A stretch of 64,000 nucleotides of DNA from Kocuria rosea (GCF_023715525.1 NZ_JAMBOG010000007.1:1-64000); one strand, 5' to 3'. Shown: positions 37,035-55,166, numbered from the stretch's first letter. Numbers and translations are program-made. Notes: a model not told the origin generated them from the sequence alone.

Positions 37035-40000
37035 ATGAAGGCTGATTCGCCCAACTGGAAGGTGATGGGCCCGCCCGCGACGGCGGAGGAGGCGGCCGCC
37101 CTCGAAGCCTTCCGCGAGGTTCTGCCCGACGACGGGCGCACGACTGCGTGGGTCAACCTGACCTTCATTGATACCAACAACCGCACCGCCGAGGTCGACG
37201 TCCTACTCCTGACGCCGGTGGGCCTGTTCTGCGTCGAGCTCAAGGGCTGGCACGGGACCATCACCGGCAACTCCCAGCGCTGGTACCAGCCGGGCAAAAC
37301 GCACTTGAACCCGTTCCTGGTCACCGACCGCAAGAGCAAGCGCCTCGCCTCGCTACTCAAGTCGTACGCGTCGGGCCAGCTGATGGAGCGCGTCCCCTGG
37401 GTCAAAGCGCTCGTCGTGCTGCACGGCGAGGGCTCCACGTTCGCGGTCGACGCCTCCGGCCGCGCCGGTGTGGTCAAGCTTGACGGATACTCCGTCAGCT
37501 CCAAGCCTCCGCTGCTCCGGCTCAGCGACTTCCTCGCTACTCCGCCGGCGAATCCGAAGGACAACATCGACCCGCAGCGTGCCCAACTCGTGCGGCACCT
37601 GTGCGAGAAGGCGGACTTCCGCCCGACGCCGAAGACGCGGATGGTGGGCGACTTCGCTGTCGCCGAGTCCGATCCCGTCGCTGAAGGAGTCGACTGGCAG
37701 GACGTGGTGGTCACGCACCCGAACCTGCCAAAGATCAAGCAACGACTGCGTTTGTACGACGTGCACCCCAGGGCATCCGCGTCGGAGCGCAAGCGCATCG
37801 AGCAACTCGCCCAGCGCGAGTACCAGCTCACCTTCGGGATCCGCCACGAGGGCATCGCCGTCCCGCAGCAGTTCCTGGTGACCGATGACGGCCCGGCGCT
37901 GGTCTTCGAATACCAAGACGCTGAACGACCGCTCGACGCGTTCCTCGCCGACGAGGGTGCCGCGTTGACGCTCGACCACCGGGTCGCGATGGTCGAGCAG
38001 CTCGGCGACATCCTTCGGTACGCCCACAACCGTCACCTGTTCCACCGAGCGCTGTCGCCGCAGCGTGTATGGGTTCGACCATCGCCTAACGGCCCGCGCT
38101 TGGAAGTTCGCGACTGGTATTCGGCGCAGAAGGACCGTGAGACGGCCGCAACGACCCGGTGGACCGTCATCAGCCGCGGTGTGACAGACCTGCTCGGTGT
38201 CGCGGGCGCGGAGGACCTGGTGTGGCTCGCTCCCGAAGCCCGACAGTCAGTCACCGACGTACCTGGTGCGCCTCTGGATGTCTTCGGGTTTGGAGCCGTG
38301 GCCTTCCTCATCCTGACCGGAAAGGCACCGGCCACGACGATCGCTGATGTCCAGGAGATCCAGCAGCAGGCTGGACGGTTCGACCTGCGCGCAGTCACCG
38401 CCGGACTGCCGGACTCCCTCGCCGAGGTTGTGGGCGACCTGACGGCTGTCGACGAGGCCGAGCGGCCGGCGTCGGTCGAGGACGCGCTCGAGCTGGTCCG
38501 CATCGCGTGGGACGAGGTGCGCCGACCGGACGACCAAGCCCCGCCCGCGGAGATCATGGACCCGCTCGACGCCCAAACCGGCGACATGATCGGTGGCCGC
38601 TTCCTCGTGGCCGGTCGCCGCGGCGAGGGATCGTCCGGCGTGGCCCTCGCCGTGCTGGATGACGAAGCAGGCGACGACAGGGAGCTCATTCTCAAGGTCG
38701 CTCGCGACGACGCCGCGGGTCGCAGGCTCGACATCGAGGCCGAGGTGCTCGCAGGGCTTGAGCACCCGCGCGTCGTCCGATTCATCGAGACGCTCGAACT
38801 CGGTGGCCGAAGTGCCTTGCTCATGTCCGACGCCGGCAAGGAGACCCTCGCCACGCGCCTGATCAAGGAAGGCCAGTCGACCCTGGAGCAGCTGCAGCGG
38901 TGGGGCACCGACCTGCTGGAGGCCATGGCGTACCTGGTGGACGTCAAGGGCGTCTTCCACCGCGACATCAAGCCCGCGAACCTCGGTATCGCCCCGGACC
39001 CCGGTTATCGCAAACCACACCTGACGCTCTTTGACTTCTCGCTCGCCCGCGAGCCTCTGGACAACGTCTCCTCCGGCACGCCCGGATACCTCGACCCATA
39101 CCTGGGAAAGGGACGTCGCACCCGCTATGACCGGGCGGCGGAATTATGGGCGATCTCGGTAACGTTGTTCGAGATGGCGACTGGTGTGCTGCCGTGGTGG
39201 CCCAATGGCGCGGGCGCACCTGCCTCCGCTACGGACCGTCCGGTGGTGGAGCCGACGTCGTTCGACCCTGCTGTGAGCGCGCGCCTCACCGAGCTGTTCC
39301 GCAAGGCCCTGTCGCCCGACGTTAAGGAGCGGTTCGGGAACGTCGAAGACCTGCTGCACGCCTGGGGCGAGGCCTTTGCGAGCCTTGCACTGGACGAGGA
39401 CGCCCGGCGGAAGGACGATGAGCTCGCTTCCAAGGTCACCTTGGAGACGCCGTTGGAGCAGTCAGGCTTGTCCGCGCAGGCCCTGTCCGCCCTGCGCCGC
39501 CTGGACGGCGTGGTCACGGTCGCGGACGTGCTGGGCGTGCACCCGGTCAAGATCAACGGCATCCGCGGGCTGGGGGAGACCTACCGCAAGGAGATCCAGG
39601 CCCGTATCGCGCAATGGCGCACCGCACTGGGCTCCGCCGAGCCTGCTCCGGGGGTTGAGGTAGCGCTCGGCGTCGACCGCGTGATCGACAACCTGCTCGA
39701 AATGCTTCCAGCGGCGGACAAGCCGCTTGCGCATGGCCTACTCGGCCTCGGCGACGGCACGTCGTGGCCCACGGCGGCCGAGGTTGCGGCCAGCTTCCAG
39801 ACCACGCGCGAACGCGTCACCAGCATGCTCGACGACGCAGTCGGCGAGTGGTCGAGGGACAAGCCGTTCCTCGCCGCGCGCAGCGAGCTGACCAACATCG
39901 TTGCGAACGCCGGGCGCGTCATGACCTTGCGTGAGGCGGTCGCCGCGCTCCTTACCTTGCGCGGCTCCACGCTTGACGGCGCCGAACGTTTAACCTACGG

Positions 40001-41204
40001 CACTGCGCTCGTTCGGGCGATCGTCGAGTTCGACGCACGCGACACCCATCCTGTGTTCGTGCTGCGCCGCCGTGCCGGCGCCAAGGTAGACCTGTTGGCA
40101 CTGAGCGAGCACGCCGCGACCGCGGAGGACGGCGGAGTTGTCCCGCCTGCAGACCTGCTCGCCGACCTGGCCGGCGAGCTCGGTAGCATGGCCGACGACC
40201 TGGTTGCCGATGGCGTCGTCGCCGCCAGTACGGCGATCACCGCGCTCCGTGGCGTCGTCGACGACCTCGATGGTACCGGCCAGTGGCAGGTGACCGATGC
40301 ACGCATCCTGCGATTGGCCGCGGCTGCGAGCCAGACGGCGGCAGTGTCGGGGTTTCAGGAGCTGTACCCACGGGCACTGCCCATCAAGGAGGCATTGGGG
40401 TACGCGATGCGCGGCAAGCCCGGCCGCTCAATCAGCCAGATGGCGGTGCGGCGCACGCTCAGTGCGCGGTTCCCGCACCTGACCGAGCCGCTGCCGAGTT
40501 CCGACCGGCTCAACGCGCTCATGCGCGAGCTGTACCCCGAGCTGGTGAACCGGAACGGTATCTATGCGCCCAAGAACACCGGGCTGTACACCACGGGCAC
40601 GGTCTCGACGACGCAGTTCGCGCCAACACCTGCCACTGAGGTCGCGCGCAAGCTCACTGAGTCGCTCGAAAGGCACTCGGCGCTCACTCTCACCGTCACG
40701 CCCAAGCGGTACGTCGCCGCCGCGAGGGCGCTGGCCTCGAAGTTCGATATAGATGTGCTCGACGTCGCCGAGCTCGTCATCAGCGCTACCAAGGAGCAAA
40801 TCGAGCAGGCCGGTGGTATCTGGAGCGGTCTGCTCGTCTATGACTCCCTGGACCATGACAGCAAGCAGTGGAAGGCACTCGAGGGTGTCGTCCAGAGGTC
40901 GGTCGAACCCGTCTGGGCAGAACGACTCAGCGCACACCGACCGCTTCTGCTGACGAACGCCGGCCCGCTGGTGCGCTACGGCATGACCTCGCTGCTTGCC
41001 ACCTTGCTGGATACCGGCACCAGGCGGCCTGCCGCCCGCTGGCTGCTGGTCGCTAAGGCTGGCGACGCCCGCGCCCCACTCTTGGAAAGTCGGTCGGTAC
41101 CACTGGGCCCGAGCGGCTGGATAGACCTTCCGCGCGAAATGGCCCAGCTCGCTGACGACAAGACCACCGAACTTCAATCCAGCAATCCCGGAGACTGTGC
41201 ATGA
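37035..41204 (+). CDS. pglW: BREX type 2 kinase PglW (NERD plus two kinase-like domains)
   Basis: 1389 aa. An N-terminal NERD nuclease-related domain (about 20-135, AEVDVLLLTPVGLFCVELKG) is followed by a first kinase-like domain that is degenerate: HRALSP at 337 replaces HRDLKP, with no DFG. The second kinase (about 518-760) has a Gly-rich loop GEGSSG, HRDIKPAN at 642 and DFS at 667 where DFG is usual. The C-terminal 600 residues (helix-hairpin-helix-like near 840, then unknown) are typical of PglW. The ATGA overlap couples it to pglX. PglW is a Ser/Thr kinase needed for the Pgl phenotype in Streptomyces. Confidence 0.93.
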   Translation: MKADSPNWKVMGPPATAEEAAALEAFREVLPDDGRTTAWVNLTFIDTNNRTAEVDVLLLTPVGLFCVELKGWHGTITGNSQRWYQPGKTHLNPFLVTDRKSKRLASLLKSYASGQLMERVPWVKALVVLHGEGSTFAVDASGRAGVVKLDGYSVSSKPPLLRLSDFLATPPANPKDNIDPQRAQLVRHLCEKADFRPTPKTRMVGDFAVAESDPVAEGVDWQDVVVTHPNLPKIKQRLRLYDVHPRASASERKRIEQLAQREYQLTFGIRHEGIAVPQQFLVTDDGPALVFEYQDAERPLDAFLADEGAALTLDHRVAMVEQLGDILRYAHNRHLFHRALSPQRVWVRPSPNGPRLEVRDWYSAQKDRETAATTRWTVISRGVTDLLGVAGAEDLVWLAPEARQSVTDVPGAPLDVFGFGAVAFLILTGKAPATTIADVQEIQQQAGRFDLRAVTAGLPDSLAEVVGDLTAVDEAERPASVEDALELVRIAWDEVRRPDDQAPPAEIMDPLDAQTGDMIGGRFLVAGRRGEGSSGVALAVLDDEAGDDRELILKVARDDAAGRRLDIEAEVLAGLEHPRVVRFIETLELGGRSALLMSDAGKETLATRLIKEGQSTLEQLQRWGTDLLEAMAYLVDVKGVFHRDIKPANLGIAPDPGYRKPHLTLFDFSLAREPLDNVSSGTPGYLDPYLGKGRRTRYDRAAELWAISVTLFEMATGVLPWWPNGAGAPASATDRPVVEPTSFDPAVSARLTELFRKALSPDVKERFGNVEDLLHAWGEAFASLALDEDARRKDDELASKVTLETPLEQSGLSAQALSALRRLDGVVTVADVLGVHPVKINGIRGLGETYRKEIQARIAQWRTALGSAEPAPGVEVALGVDRVIDNLLEMLPAADKPLAHGLLGLGDGTSWPTAAEVAASFQTTRERVTSMLDDAVGEWSRDKPFLAARSELTNIVANAGRVMTLREAVAALLTLRGSTLDGAERLTYGTALVRAIVEFDARDTHPVFVLRRRAGAKVDLLALSEHAATAEDGGVVPPADLLADLAGELGSMADDLVADGVVAASTAITALRGVVDDLDGTGQWQVTDARILRLAAAASQTAAVSGFQELYPRALPIKEALGYAMRGKPGRSISQMAVRRTLSARFPHLTEPLPSSDRLNALMRELYPELVNRNGIYAPKNTGLYTTGTVSTTQFAPTPATEVARKLTESLERHSALTLTVTPKRYVAAARALASKFDIDVLDVAELVISATKEQIEQAGGIWSGLLVYDSLDHDSKQWKALEGVVQRSVEPVWAERLSAHRPLLLTNAGPLVRYGMTSLLATLLDTGTRRPAARWLLVAKAGDARAPLLESRSVPLGPSGWIDLPREMAQLADDKTTELQSSNPGDCA

Positions 41205-44200
41205 TCGACTCTTTTGCCCTCCTCGCCGCCCTCAAGGTACAGCGGCGGATCCTGCAGGCCGACTTGAAGGAGCGCGCCGACGACCCAACCACCACTTGGG
41301 GTGGAGCTCTCCAGCGGGAGTACGCCGAAGCACTGCAGCGCGAGCGCACAGGGCTGTCTTGGGGTGCGTGGCGAGACAATGAAGTCGATCAGGCGGCCGT
41401 CGCATGGATCGTCGCGACGACGTTTGTCCGGTTCTGCGAGGATAACGACCTGCTCGTCGGCGCCACCCTCGACGGAATGCCCGTCCCAGTCGGCTGGATC
41501 GCCGGGCCCGGCGACCGTATCCTCCGCGCACGCGAGAACCAGACCGCCTACTTCCGCGTTAACACCAGCCACCACGACCGTGACTGGCTCCAGCAGTCCT
41601 TCCGCGTGCTGGCAGCCCAGCCCGCCGGAGCATCGCTCGTTGATCCCCAGCACAACCCGGTCTGGACCGCAGAGATCAGCGCCGAGGCCGCCAAGGGTCT
41701 CGTCGACTTCTGGCGCCGCACTGACGACGACGGCGCGCTGGTGCACGACTTCACCGACCCCAACCTGGACACCCGCTTCCTCGGTGACCTGTACCAGGAC
41801 CTGTCCGACCACGCAAAGAAGACCTACGCGCTGCTGCAGACGCCGGTGTTCGTCGAAGAGTTCATCCTCGATCGCACCTTGATGCCCGCAATCGCCGAAT
41901 TTGGTGTTGACGGGCTCAAGTTGATCGACCCGACCTGCGGATCCGGCCACTTCCTGCTCGGAGCGTTCGAGCGCCTCAACCAACAGTGGGCCGGCGAGGC
42001 GCCCGGCATGGACCCCAAGCAGCGCGTGCGCAAGGCGATGAACTCCATCCATGGCGTAGATCTCAATCCCTTCGCCGTCGCCATCGCCCGCTTCCGCCTT
42101 AGTGTCGCGGGAATTCTGGCCGCAGGCGAGACCTCTTTGGTCGGCGTCGAGGAGTGGGGATTCCACCTGGCTATCGGAGACTCGCTCCTCGGCGAGCAAG
42201 GCGGCACCAAAGCTCTCTTCGGCGACGGTACGTATACCTATGACACCGAGGACCTGGGCGATCACACCGACATCCTCAAGCCCGGGCGGTACCACGTCGT
42301 CGTGGGCAACCCGCCCTACATCACCGTCAAGGACAAAGTCCTCAACCAAATCTACCGAAAGGCCTACACAACGGCGGCCGGCAAGTATGCGCTGTCGGTG
42401 CCGTTCATGGAACTGTTCTTTCGTCTCGCAGTCAAGGGCGGACCGGGACAGGGCGCCGGGCACGTCGGGAAGATCACGTCCAACTCGTTCATGAAACGTG
42501 AGTTCGGCAAGAAGGTCATCGAGGACCTCTTCGCGGGATACCACCTCGACAACCCTGTCGACCTCACCCACGTCATCGACACCTCGGGCGCCTACATTCC
42601 GGGCCACGGCACACCGACCGTCATCCTCATCGGACGGCGACGTCGGCCCGTCGCCAGCAAGGTGCGGGCAGTCCTCGGCGTCCGTGGCGAGCCGGGCACC
42701 CCGGAGGATCCGACGAAGGGGCTCGTCTGGAGTGAACTGGTCGCCCATATCGACAATCCGGGCTTCGACGGCACGTACGTGAGTGTCGCTGACCTCGCTC
42801 GGGAGACCATGTTTACGTTCCCGTGGTCGCTGAGCGGCGGTGGTGCCAGCGACCTGAAGAAGGCCCTCGACGACGGGGCCGCTCAACCGCTCGCGGCAGT
42901 AATCCGACTCGTCGGAGTGATGGGGATGACCAATATCGACGACGCATTTCTAGCGCCGCGTGAGGCGTTCGCTAGGAGGCGGGTCGAGCCCGACCTTGTT
43001 CGCTACCTGGTAACGGGAGACCTCGTCCGCGACTATGGCATCAACGGTGGCGATCACGTCTTCTTTCCGTATACCTCACGGGGGTTGCTCGACATTCATA
43101 AATTCCCTGGCGCGTACAGGTGGGTGTGGCCCGTACGTACGGAGGCTTGGAACCGAGCAACGTTCTCCAAGAAGACCTACCGTGAAGAAGGACGCACTTG
43201 GTGGGAATGGCATCAGCTCGGCCTCGACCGCGTTGATGGACCGGTTATCACTCTAGCGTTCGTCGCAACGCACAACCATTTCGTGCTGGACTGGGGCGGG
43301 AAGGTGTTCAAGCAGTCGGCACCCGTAATCAAGCTGCCAGAGGGTGCGACGGAGGAGCAGCATCTCCAGCTGCTTGCCGTGCTCAATAGCTCGGTGGCGT
43401 GTTTCTGGCTCAAGCAGGTGAGCCACAACAAGGGCGGCCCTGGTGGTGGCAGTTCGAAGGACGAGAAGTGGCGTGACTTTTATGAGTTCACAGGTACGAA
43501 GCTTCAGGACTTCCCGCTGCCCGCCACCTTGCCGAGGGATCGAGCGGCTAAGCTTGATTCGCTCGCTCGAGATATGGAGGAGCAGTCGCCTCGGGTAGTC
43601 ATCTCAAAGTGGCTCAACGATGTGGGGACTGGAAATCTTGAGGCCCAACTCGTAGCAGCCGCGGAGCGATGGAAATCCATCCGCCGTCGAATGATCTTTC
43701 AGCAGGAAGAACTCGACTGGGAGATTTACGAGCATTTCAATATTGGAACGTCGAACCTCGTGTATCACGGCAATTTCGGAGAACTGTCAGTGGGTGAGAG
43801 GGCGTTCGAGATTTCGCTCGCGCAGAAGGTGTCGAGAGGGGAGGTGAAGACGAGGTGGTTTAGCGACTTTGCGGAGGTAACAACCACCACCATCCCGAAT
43901 TGGTGGCCCTCAGACTATTGCGACCTAGTGCGAGCGCGTCTGGAACTGATCGATAGTGACCGCGCGATACGGCTCCTTGAGACGCCAGATTTCAAGCGGC
44001 CCTGGGACTTCGTGCCATGGGACAAGCGCCTCCAAGATGCACTGAAGGCTGTGATTCTCGAACGACTTGAGGACGCGGAGCTGTGGCGCGACTACCAGGG
44101 GCCGAGCACACGTTCGGTAACTGAGCTGGCGGATTTGTTGCGAAACGATGACGTCCTGCTCGAACTCGCACGAGTTCTGACTGGTAGCGCCGAGCCTGAT

Positions 44201-44788
44201 CTCCGGGCAGTCATCGGTTCGCTTGCGCCGACGGAAGGGGTTGCCTATCTCGCGGCCTACCGGTACAAGCCCTCAGGCATAGAGAAGTTCCGTGAGTGGC
44301 AGGCGGTCTGGGATCTGCAGCGGCGCGAGGACGCGGGGGAGAGGGTGACGATCCCGGTTCCACCGAAGTACTCGACGACGGACTTTCACAAAGTTGAGTA
44401 CTGGAAGGCCCGCGGCAAGCTCGACGTGCCTAAAGAGCGGTTTGTGCTGTATCCGGGCGTCGGGCGAGAGGGAGACAACAGCCTCGTGCTCGGCTGGGCC
44501 GGCTGGAGCCACCGTGACCAAGCGGTTGCCCTGGTTCGCGAGATCATGAACCAGCAGGCCCTCGGTGCGTCGAACGAAGCCCTGGTACCCATGGTTGCTG
44601 GGCTCGTCGAGCTGGAGCCGTGGCTACACCAATGGCACACCGAGCTCGAACCGGAGTTCGGGTCCAGTGCGGCGCAAGCGGTCACCAGTCAGATCGACCA
44701 GTTCCTGGCCCAGTTGCAAATGACCCGCGATGCCGTGAACGCGTGGCGTCCGCCGGCGGTGACGCGAGGGCGACGTCGCAGCGCCTGA
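41201..44788 (+). CDS. pglX: BREX type 2 adenine methyltransferase PglX
   Basis: 1195 aa, a large type IIG-like N6-adenine methyltransferase. The SAM motif is [11 protein letters not shown] at 243 and the catalytic motif is NPPY at 370. A target-recognition region follows (about 450-800) with a [14 protein letters not shown] segment; no nuclease motif is seen. In BREX this enzyme methylates a non-palindromic host sequence, protecting self DNA. No long G tract of the kind that phase-varies pglX in Streptomyces coelicolor was found. Followed by a 67-nt gap before pglY. Confidence 0.95.
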   Translation: MIDSFALLAALKVQRRILQADLKERADDPTTTWGGALQREYAEALQRERTGLSWGAWRDNEVDQAAVAWIVATTFVRFCEDNDLLVGATLDGMPVPVGWIAGPGDRILRARENQTAYFRVNTSHHDRDWLQQSFRVLAAQPAGASLVDPQHNPVWTAEISAEAAKGLVDFWRRTDDDGALVHDFTDPNLDTRFLGDLYQDLSDHAKKTYALLQTPVFVEEFILDRTLMPAIAEFGVDGLKLIDPTCGSGHFLLGAFERLNQQWAGEAPGMDPKQRVRKAMNSIHGVDLNPFAVAIARFRLSVAGILAAGETSLVGVEEWGFHLAIGDSLLGEQGGTKALFGDGTYTYDTEDLGDHTDILKPGRYHVVVGNPPYITVKDKVLNQIYRKAYTTAAGKYALSVPFMELFFRLAVKGGPGQGAGHVGKITSNSFMKREFGKKVIEDLFAGYHLDNPVDLTHVIDTSGAYIPGHGTPTVILIGRRRRPVASKVRAVLGVRGEPGTPEDPTKGLVWSELVAHIDNPGFDGTYVSVADLARETMFTFPWSLSGGGASDLKKALDDGAAQPLAAVIRLVGVMGMTNIDDAFLAPREAFARRRVEPDLVRYLVTGDLVRDYGINGGDHVFFPYTSRGLLDIHKFPGAYRWVWPVRTEAWNRATFSKKTYREEGRTWWEWHQLGLDRVDGPVITLAFVATHNHFVLDWGGKVFKQSAPVIKLPEGATEEQHLQLLAVLNSSVACFWLKQVSHNKGGPGGGSSKDEKWRDFYEFTGTKLQDFPLPATLPRDRAAKLDSLARDMEEQSPRVVISKWLNDVGTGNLEAQLVAAAERWKSIRRRMIFQQEELDWEIYEHFNIGTSNLVYHGNFGELSVGERAFEISLAQKVSRGEVKTRWFSDFAEVTTTTIPNWWPSDYCDLVRARLELIDSDRAIRLLETPDFKRPWDFVPWDKRLQDALKAVILERLEDAELWRDYQGPSTRSVTELADLLRNDDVLLELARVLTGSAEPDLRAVIGSLAPTEGVAYLAAYRYKPSGIEKFREWQAVWDLQRREDAGERVTIPVPPKYSTTDFHKVEYWKARGKLDVPKERFVLYPGVGREGDNSLVLGWAGWSHRDQAVALVREIMNQQALGASNEALVPMVAGLVELEPWLHQWHTELEPEFGSSAAQAVTSQIDQFLAQLQMTRDAVNAWRPPAVTRGRRRSA

Positions 44789-44816
44789 TCGACCGTGGTT
44801 TCACACGCCGTAGTAG

Positions 44817-51378
<6,562 letters not shown>

Positions 51379-51379
<1 letters not shown>

Positions 51380-52716
51380 TGGCGGATGTTGCGATCAGCC
51401 CGCGGCGGCGCAGGGAGATCATCGACGCCCTACGCCGCGGCACCGTGCCGCAGCAAGGGCTTGATGTCCTGGCCGTAGGGCTCGGCAGATTCGAGACCGC
51501 GATTGACGGCGAGCTGGACGCAGTCAAGCAAGGCGCGGCTCAGTTCAAAGCGGTCCGGGGTGAATACGGCTCCGGCAAGACGTTTTTCTCCCGCTGGCTC
51601 ACCGAGCGGGCCAAGAAGAAGAACTTCGCGACCGCCGAGATCCAGATCTCCGAGACCGAGACGCCGCTGTACAAGCTCGAGAAGGTCTACCGGCGCATCG
51701 TCGAGAACCTTTCGACGCCAACCGTCTCCAGCGGAGCCTTCCGCGACGTCATCGACGGCTGGCTGTACGTTCTCGGACAGGACGTCCAGGCGGCCGGCAC
51801 CGTCGACTCTGCTGACATCCAGCATCGGACCGATGAGTTGCTCGAAAAGCGCCTTGCATCGGTGTCGAAGGAAGCGCCCGCGTTCGCCATGGCACTGCGC
51901 GCCTACCGCCAGATGAGCGCAAGCGCGAAGAACGCCGAGGCGGATGCCCTGCTGGCGTGGCTCGGTGGCCAGCCGCACGTCTCTGCCAGTGCACGCCGGT
52001 CGGCCGGCGTGCGAGGCGAGCTCGACCACTTTGGCGCGCTCGGGTTCCTCCAAGGGCTCCTGACCGTGTTGCGCGACTCGGACTACGCGGGACTCGTACT
52101 CGTCCTGGACGAGGTCGAGACCCTTCAGCGCATGCGATCCGACGTGCGCGAGAAGTCGCTCAACGCGCTGCGCCAGCTCATGGACGAGGTCGACAGCGGG
52201 CGCTTCCCGGGTCTCTACCTCCTCATGACGGGCACGCCCGCCTTCTACGACGGCCATCAGGGCGTCCAACGACTTGCGCCTCTCGCCCAGCGGGTGCAGA
52301 CCGACTTCGCGACCGACGTACGATTCGACAACCCGCGGGCGACGCAGATCCGCCTGCACGGGTTCACGCCTGAGTCGCTGGTAGAGATCGGCAGCCGCGT
52401 CCGCGACATCTACGCCGCGGGGACCGAGGCGGCCGAGCGCATCCACGCAGTCGTCGATGACGCCTACATCGCTGACCTCGCCGGTGCAGTCGCTGGGGAA
52501 CTCGGCAGCCGGACCGGGGTGGCGCCTCGGGTTTTCCTCAAGAAGCTGGTCGCCGACGTACTCGATCGCGTCGATCAGTTCCCGGACTTCGACCCGCGCC
52601 AGCACTACGAGCTCACGCTTAGCGCCTCCGAGCTCACCGACGTCGAGCGGGAAGCGCAGACACGGGGCGACCTGCGCGCCGCGGTGTCGGTCGACGACGT
52701 CGATCTAGGCTTCTAG
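51379..52716 (+). CDS. brxD: BREX type 2 ATP-binding protein BrxD
   Basis: 445 aa, DUF2791-type P-loop ATPase. Walker A is GEYGSGKT (61-68) and Walker B is GLVLVLDEVE with D244-E245; MTGTPAFYDGHQGV near 285 is a sensor-like segment. BrxD is found with BrxHI in type 2 and related BREX loci; its molecular role is not settled. The ATG at 51379 lies on the last base of the pglZ stop, with GGAG 7 nt upstream; GTG 51376 is an alternative. Confidence 0.93.
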
Positions 52717-52720
52717 CGCC

Positions 52721-54820
52721 ATGACAAGCGGCACCGGCCTCGACGAGGCCATCGAGTACCACGTCGTCAACTCGCTGGGATGGTCCAACCTGCGCCCCCT
52801 GCAGGCGGCCTCCGTCGAGCCCGTGCGATCGGGCGCCGACTGCGTGCTCATTGCACCCACGGCCGGTGGCAAGACTGAGGCCGCCGTCTTCCCGCTGCTC
52901 TCCTCAATGGTCCAGGAAGAGTGGCACGGCCTGTCCGTCCTCTACGTGACACCGCTACGGGCGTTGCTGAACAACCTGCACCCACGCATCACCAAGTACG
53001 GCGACTGGCTTGGCCGCCGCGTCGGACTGTGGCATGGCGACGTCAGCGACACCGCGCGCAGGCGTATCCTCGCCGACCCGCCGGACATCCTGCTGACCAC
53101 ACCCGAGTCGATCGAAGCGATGCTCGTGTCGCGACGTGTGGACCACAACCGGTTGTTCCCAGGGCTGCGGGCCATCGTCGTCGACGAACTGCACTCGTTC
53201 GCGGCCTCTGACCGCGGGTGGCACTTGCTCGGCGTTCTGGCTCGCCTGGAACGGATAGCAGGGCGGCCGATCCAGCGGGTCGGCTTGTCGGCGACGGTCG
53301 GCAACCCACAGGCGATCGGGCGCTGGCTACAAAGTGGCCAGACCACAACCAGGCTGGGGGAACGGAAACTTCGGGTGGTCTTTGAGGAGAATGCGGCGTC
53401 TGCTCCCGAGCCTGAGGTGCTGCTCGACTATGTCGGCTCGGTGGCGAACGCGGCGAAGGTCGTCACAGCACTTCACCGCGGTGAGAAGCGGCTCGTCTTT
53501 TGCGAGTCACGCCGTGTCAGCGAGCAGCTTGCCTTCGAGCTGCGCGCGCTCGGGGTCGAGACGTTCGTGTCGCACTCGTCGCTCTCCGCAGAGGAGAGGC
53601 GCAGGTCCGAGCAGGCATTCGCTGAGGCTCAGAACACCGTCATCGTCGCCACCTCCACGCTCGAGCTGGGCATCGACATTGGAGATCTCGACCGTGTCAT
53701 CCAGATCGACGCGCCCCGAACTGTTGCCTCATTCCTCCAGAGGCTCGGGCGCACGGGACGCCGGGCCGGGACGAGGCGCAACATGTTGTTCCTCGCCACC
53801 AGCTCGGACACGTTCCTCGAGGCCGCAGGCCTCCTTCTGTTGTGGAAGCGCGGCTTCGTCGAGCCCATCACGCCACCGCCACACCCGCGGCACCTCACCG
53901 CCCAGCAGCTTCTGGCGCTCGCGTTGCAAGAAGGCGCTTACGGGGCCCACACCTGGCGGGAATGGTGGGGATCACTGGAACTGATGGACGACGGCGATGA
54001 AGTGCTCGCATACCTGCGAGACGAAGGCTTCCTCGTCGAGGACGGCGGACTGCTGATGATTGGGCCGGCCGCCGAGAAGGCGTTCGGCCGCCGCCACTTC
54101 ATGGAGCTGCTCACCTCATTCGACGCCGAGAAGGAACTGCGCGTCGTGAGTGGGAACAAGGAACTTGGGTTCATCTCACCACTCGCGTTGCCGCGCGAGG
54201 GCTCCGAGAAGCTCGACGCCAAGCCCATCCTCATGAACGGTCGGGCCTGGCGCGTCGAGCACGTGAACTGGGAACGGTTCGAAGTCGTCGTCAGCCCGGT
54301 GACCTACAAGGGCGACGTCCGATGGCATAGTGATGCAATCGCGCTGTCGTTCGAGATGATGCGAGCGCAACGCGATGTGGTCCTCGGCGAGACGCCAGAT
54401 GTGCCGCTGTCACGGCGAGCGAGCGAGCGGCTGGACCTCGTCCGCGAGATGCGGTTCAACCAGGTCTCAGGGGACGGGATCGTCCTCGAACGGTCGGGGC
54501 ACGACACGCACCTGTGGACCTGGGCCGGGCTCAAGGCCAACGAGACACTGCGCGCCGGCCTTGGAGGGGCGGAGGGGCCGTCGTACAACGACGTCATGAT
54601 TCTGCGCGATGCGGGGGATCTGTGGCAGCTCGCAGATATTTCGTTCGACGACGTGTTACCGCGCGTCCCTGTGGAGATGGTCGAGAAGCTGAAGTTCTCG
54701 GCAGCGCTGCCAGAAGCGACCGCTGTGAAGACGCTTTCGGAGCGTTTCGCTGACCGGGTAGGTGCAGCAACGGCTGCAGCGGAGCACAAGACCCACGTGG
54801 CCGATCGGAGCGAGTCCTGA
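52721..54820 (+). CDS. brxHI: BREX Lhr-like DEAD/DEAH helicase BrxHI
   Basis: 699 aa, superfamily 2 helicase. Motif I is APTAGGKTEA (45-54), motif II is DELH (155-158), motif III is SAT, and motif VI is QRLGRTGRRAG. A C-terminal Lhr-type region follows. BrxHI is the helicase of BREX type 2. It starts only 4 nt after brxD and ends the operon. An IS110 fragment begins directly after its stop, so any native sequence to the right has been lost. Confidence 0.94.
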   Translation: MTSGTGLDEAIEYHVVNSLGWSNLRPLQAASVEPVRSGADCVLIAPTAGGKTEAAVFPLLSSMVQEEWHGLSVLYVTPLRALLNNLHPRITKYGDWLGRRVGLWHGDVSDTARRRILADPPDILLTTPESIEAMLVSRRVDHNRLFPGLRAIVVDELHSFAASDRGWHLLGVLARLERIAGRPIQRVGLSATVGNPQAIGRWLQSGQTTTRLGERKLRVVFEENAASAPEPEVLLDYVGSVANAAKVVTALHRGEKRLVFCESRRVSEQLAFELRALGVETFVSHSSLSAEERRRSEQAFAEAQNTVIVATSTLELGIDIGDLDRVIQIDAPRTVASFLQRLGRTGRRAGTRRNMLFLATSSDTFLEAAGLLLLWKRGFVEPITPPPHPRHLTAQQLLALALQEGAYGAHTWREWWGSLELMDDGDEVLAYLRDEGFLVEDGGLLMIGPAAEKAFGRRHFMELLTSFDAEKELRVVSGNKELGFISPLALPREGSEKLDAKPILMNGRAWRVEHVNWERFEVVVSPVTYKGDVRWHSDAIALSFEMMRAQRDVVLGETPDVPLSRRASERLDLVREMRFNQVSGDGIVLERSGHDTHLWTWAGLKANETLRAGLGGAEGPSYNDVMILRDAGDLWQLADISFDDVLPRVPVEMVEKLKFSAALPEATAVKTLSERFADRVGAATAAAEHKTHVADRSES

Positions 54821-54970
54821 AGCGTCGATGTCCAGGTCGAGGCCGCGTAGCAGCGCGGTGAGTGCGTTGCGGTTGGCGGTGCGCTGATGATCCATCTGCA
54901 GTCGGGCGGCCAGCAGGACCCGCAACGCTGTCCAAGTTCCCGATGTCCGCGGCCCGATCTGCTGGTCCAC
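54821..54970 (-). pseudogene. IS110-family transposase fragment
   Basis: A minus-strand frame reads TALRVLLAARLQMDHQRTAN followed by RNALTALLRGLDLDIDA, which resembles the central part of IS110-type DEDD transposases. About 50 residues remain; both ends are missing and no terminal repeats are seen. Its truncated end abuts the brxHI stop. Assigned from recalled family patterns, so moderate only. Confidence 0.5.
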
Positions 54971-55112
54971 GTCTGAGTGGTAGGGAATTGTTAGAGGATT
55001 CGGCAGTCTTCGCCATCACCGGCCAGTACTAAAAAGTGCGAAAACCCAATCTGACCAGGTGCGATAGCATAACTTAGCTTAAGATGATCCAGCAAAGCAC
55101 GGGAGTTAGCGA

Positions 55113-55166
55113 ACTGTAAATCAGCTGGCAATGCCTACGGGGGTTCGAATCCCTCATCTGCCACGG
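55113..55166 (+). repeat. attR, 54-bp direct repeat (3' part of tRNA-Tyr)
   Basis: Identical to 31250-31303. Only the 3' half of the tRNA is present, without the 5' acceptor strand, so it is not a tRNA gene. An AT-rich run (55025-55085, TAACTTAGCTTAAGAT) lies just inside it and may hold integrase arm or IHF-like bending sites. Confidence 0.93.

Noticed and set aside
41201-44788. Phase-variable G tract in pglX
   Set aside because: Looked for because it is known in Streptomyces; no run long enough was found by eye.
55113-55166. Second tRNA-Tyr gene
   Set aside because: Only the 3' part is present; there is no 5' acceptor strand, D-arm or full anticodon stem. It is the attR copy.
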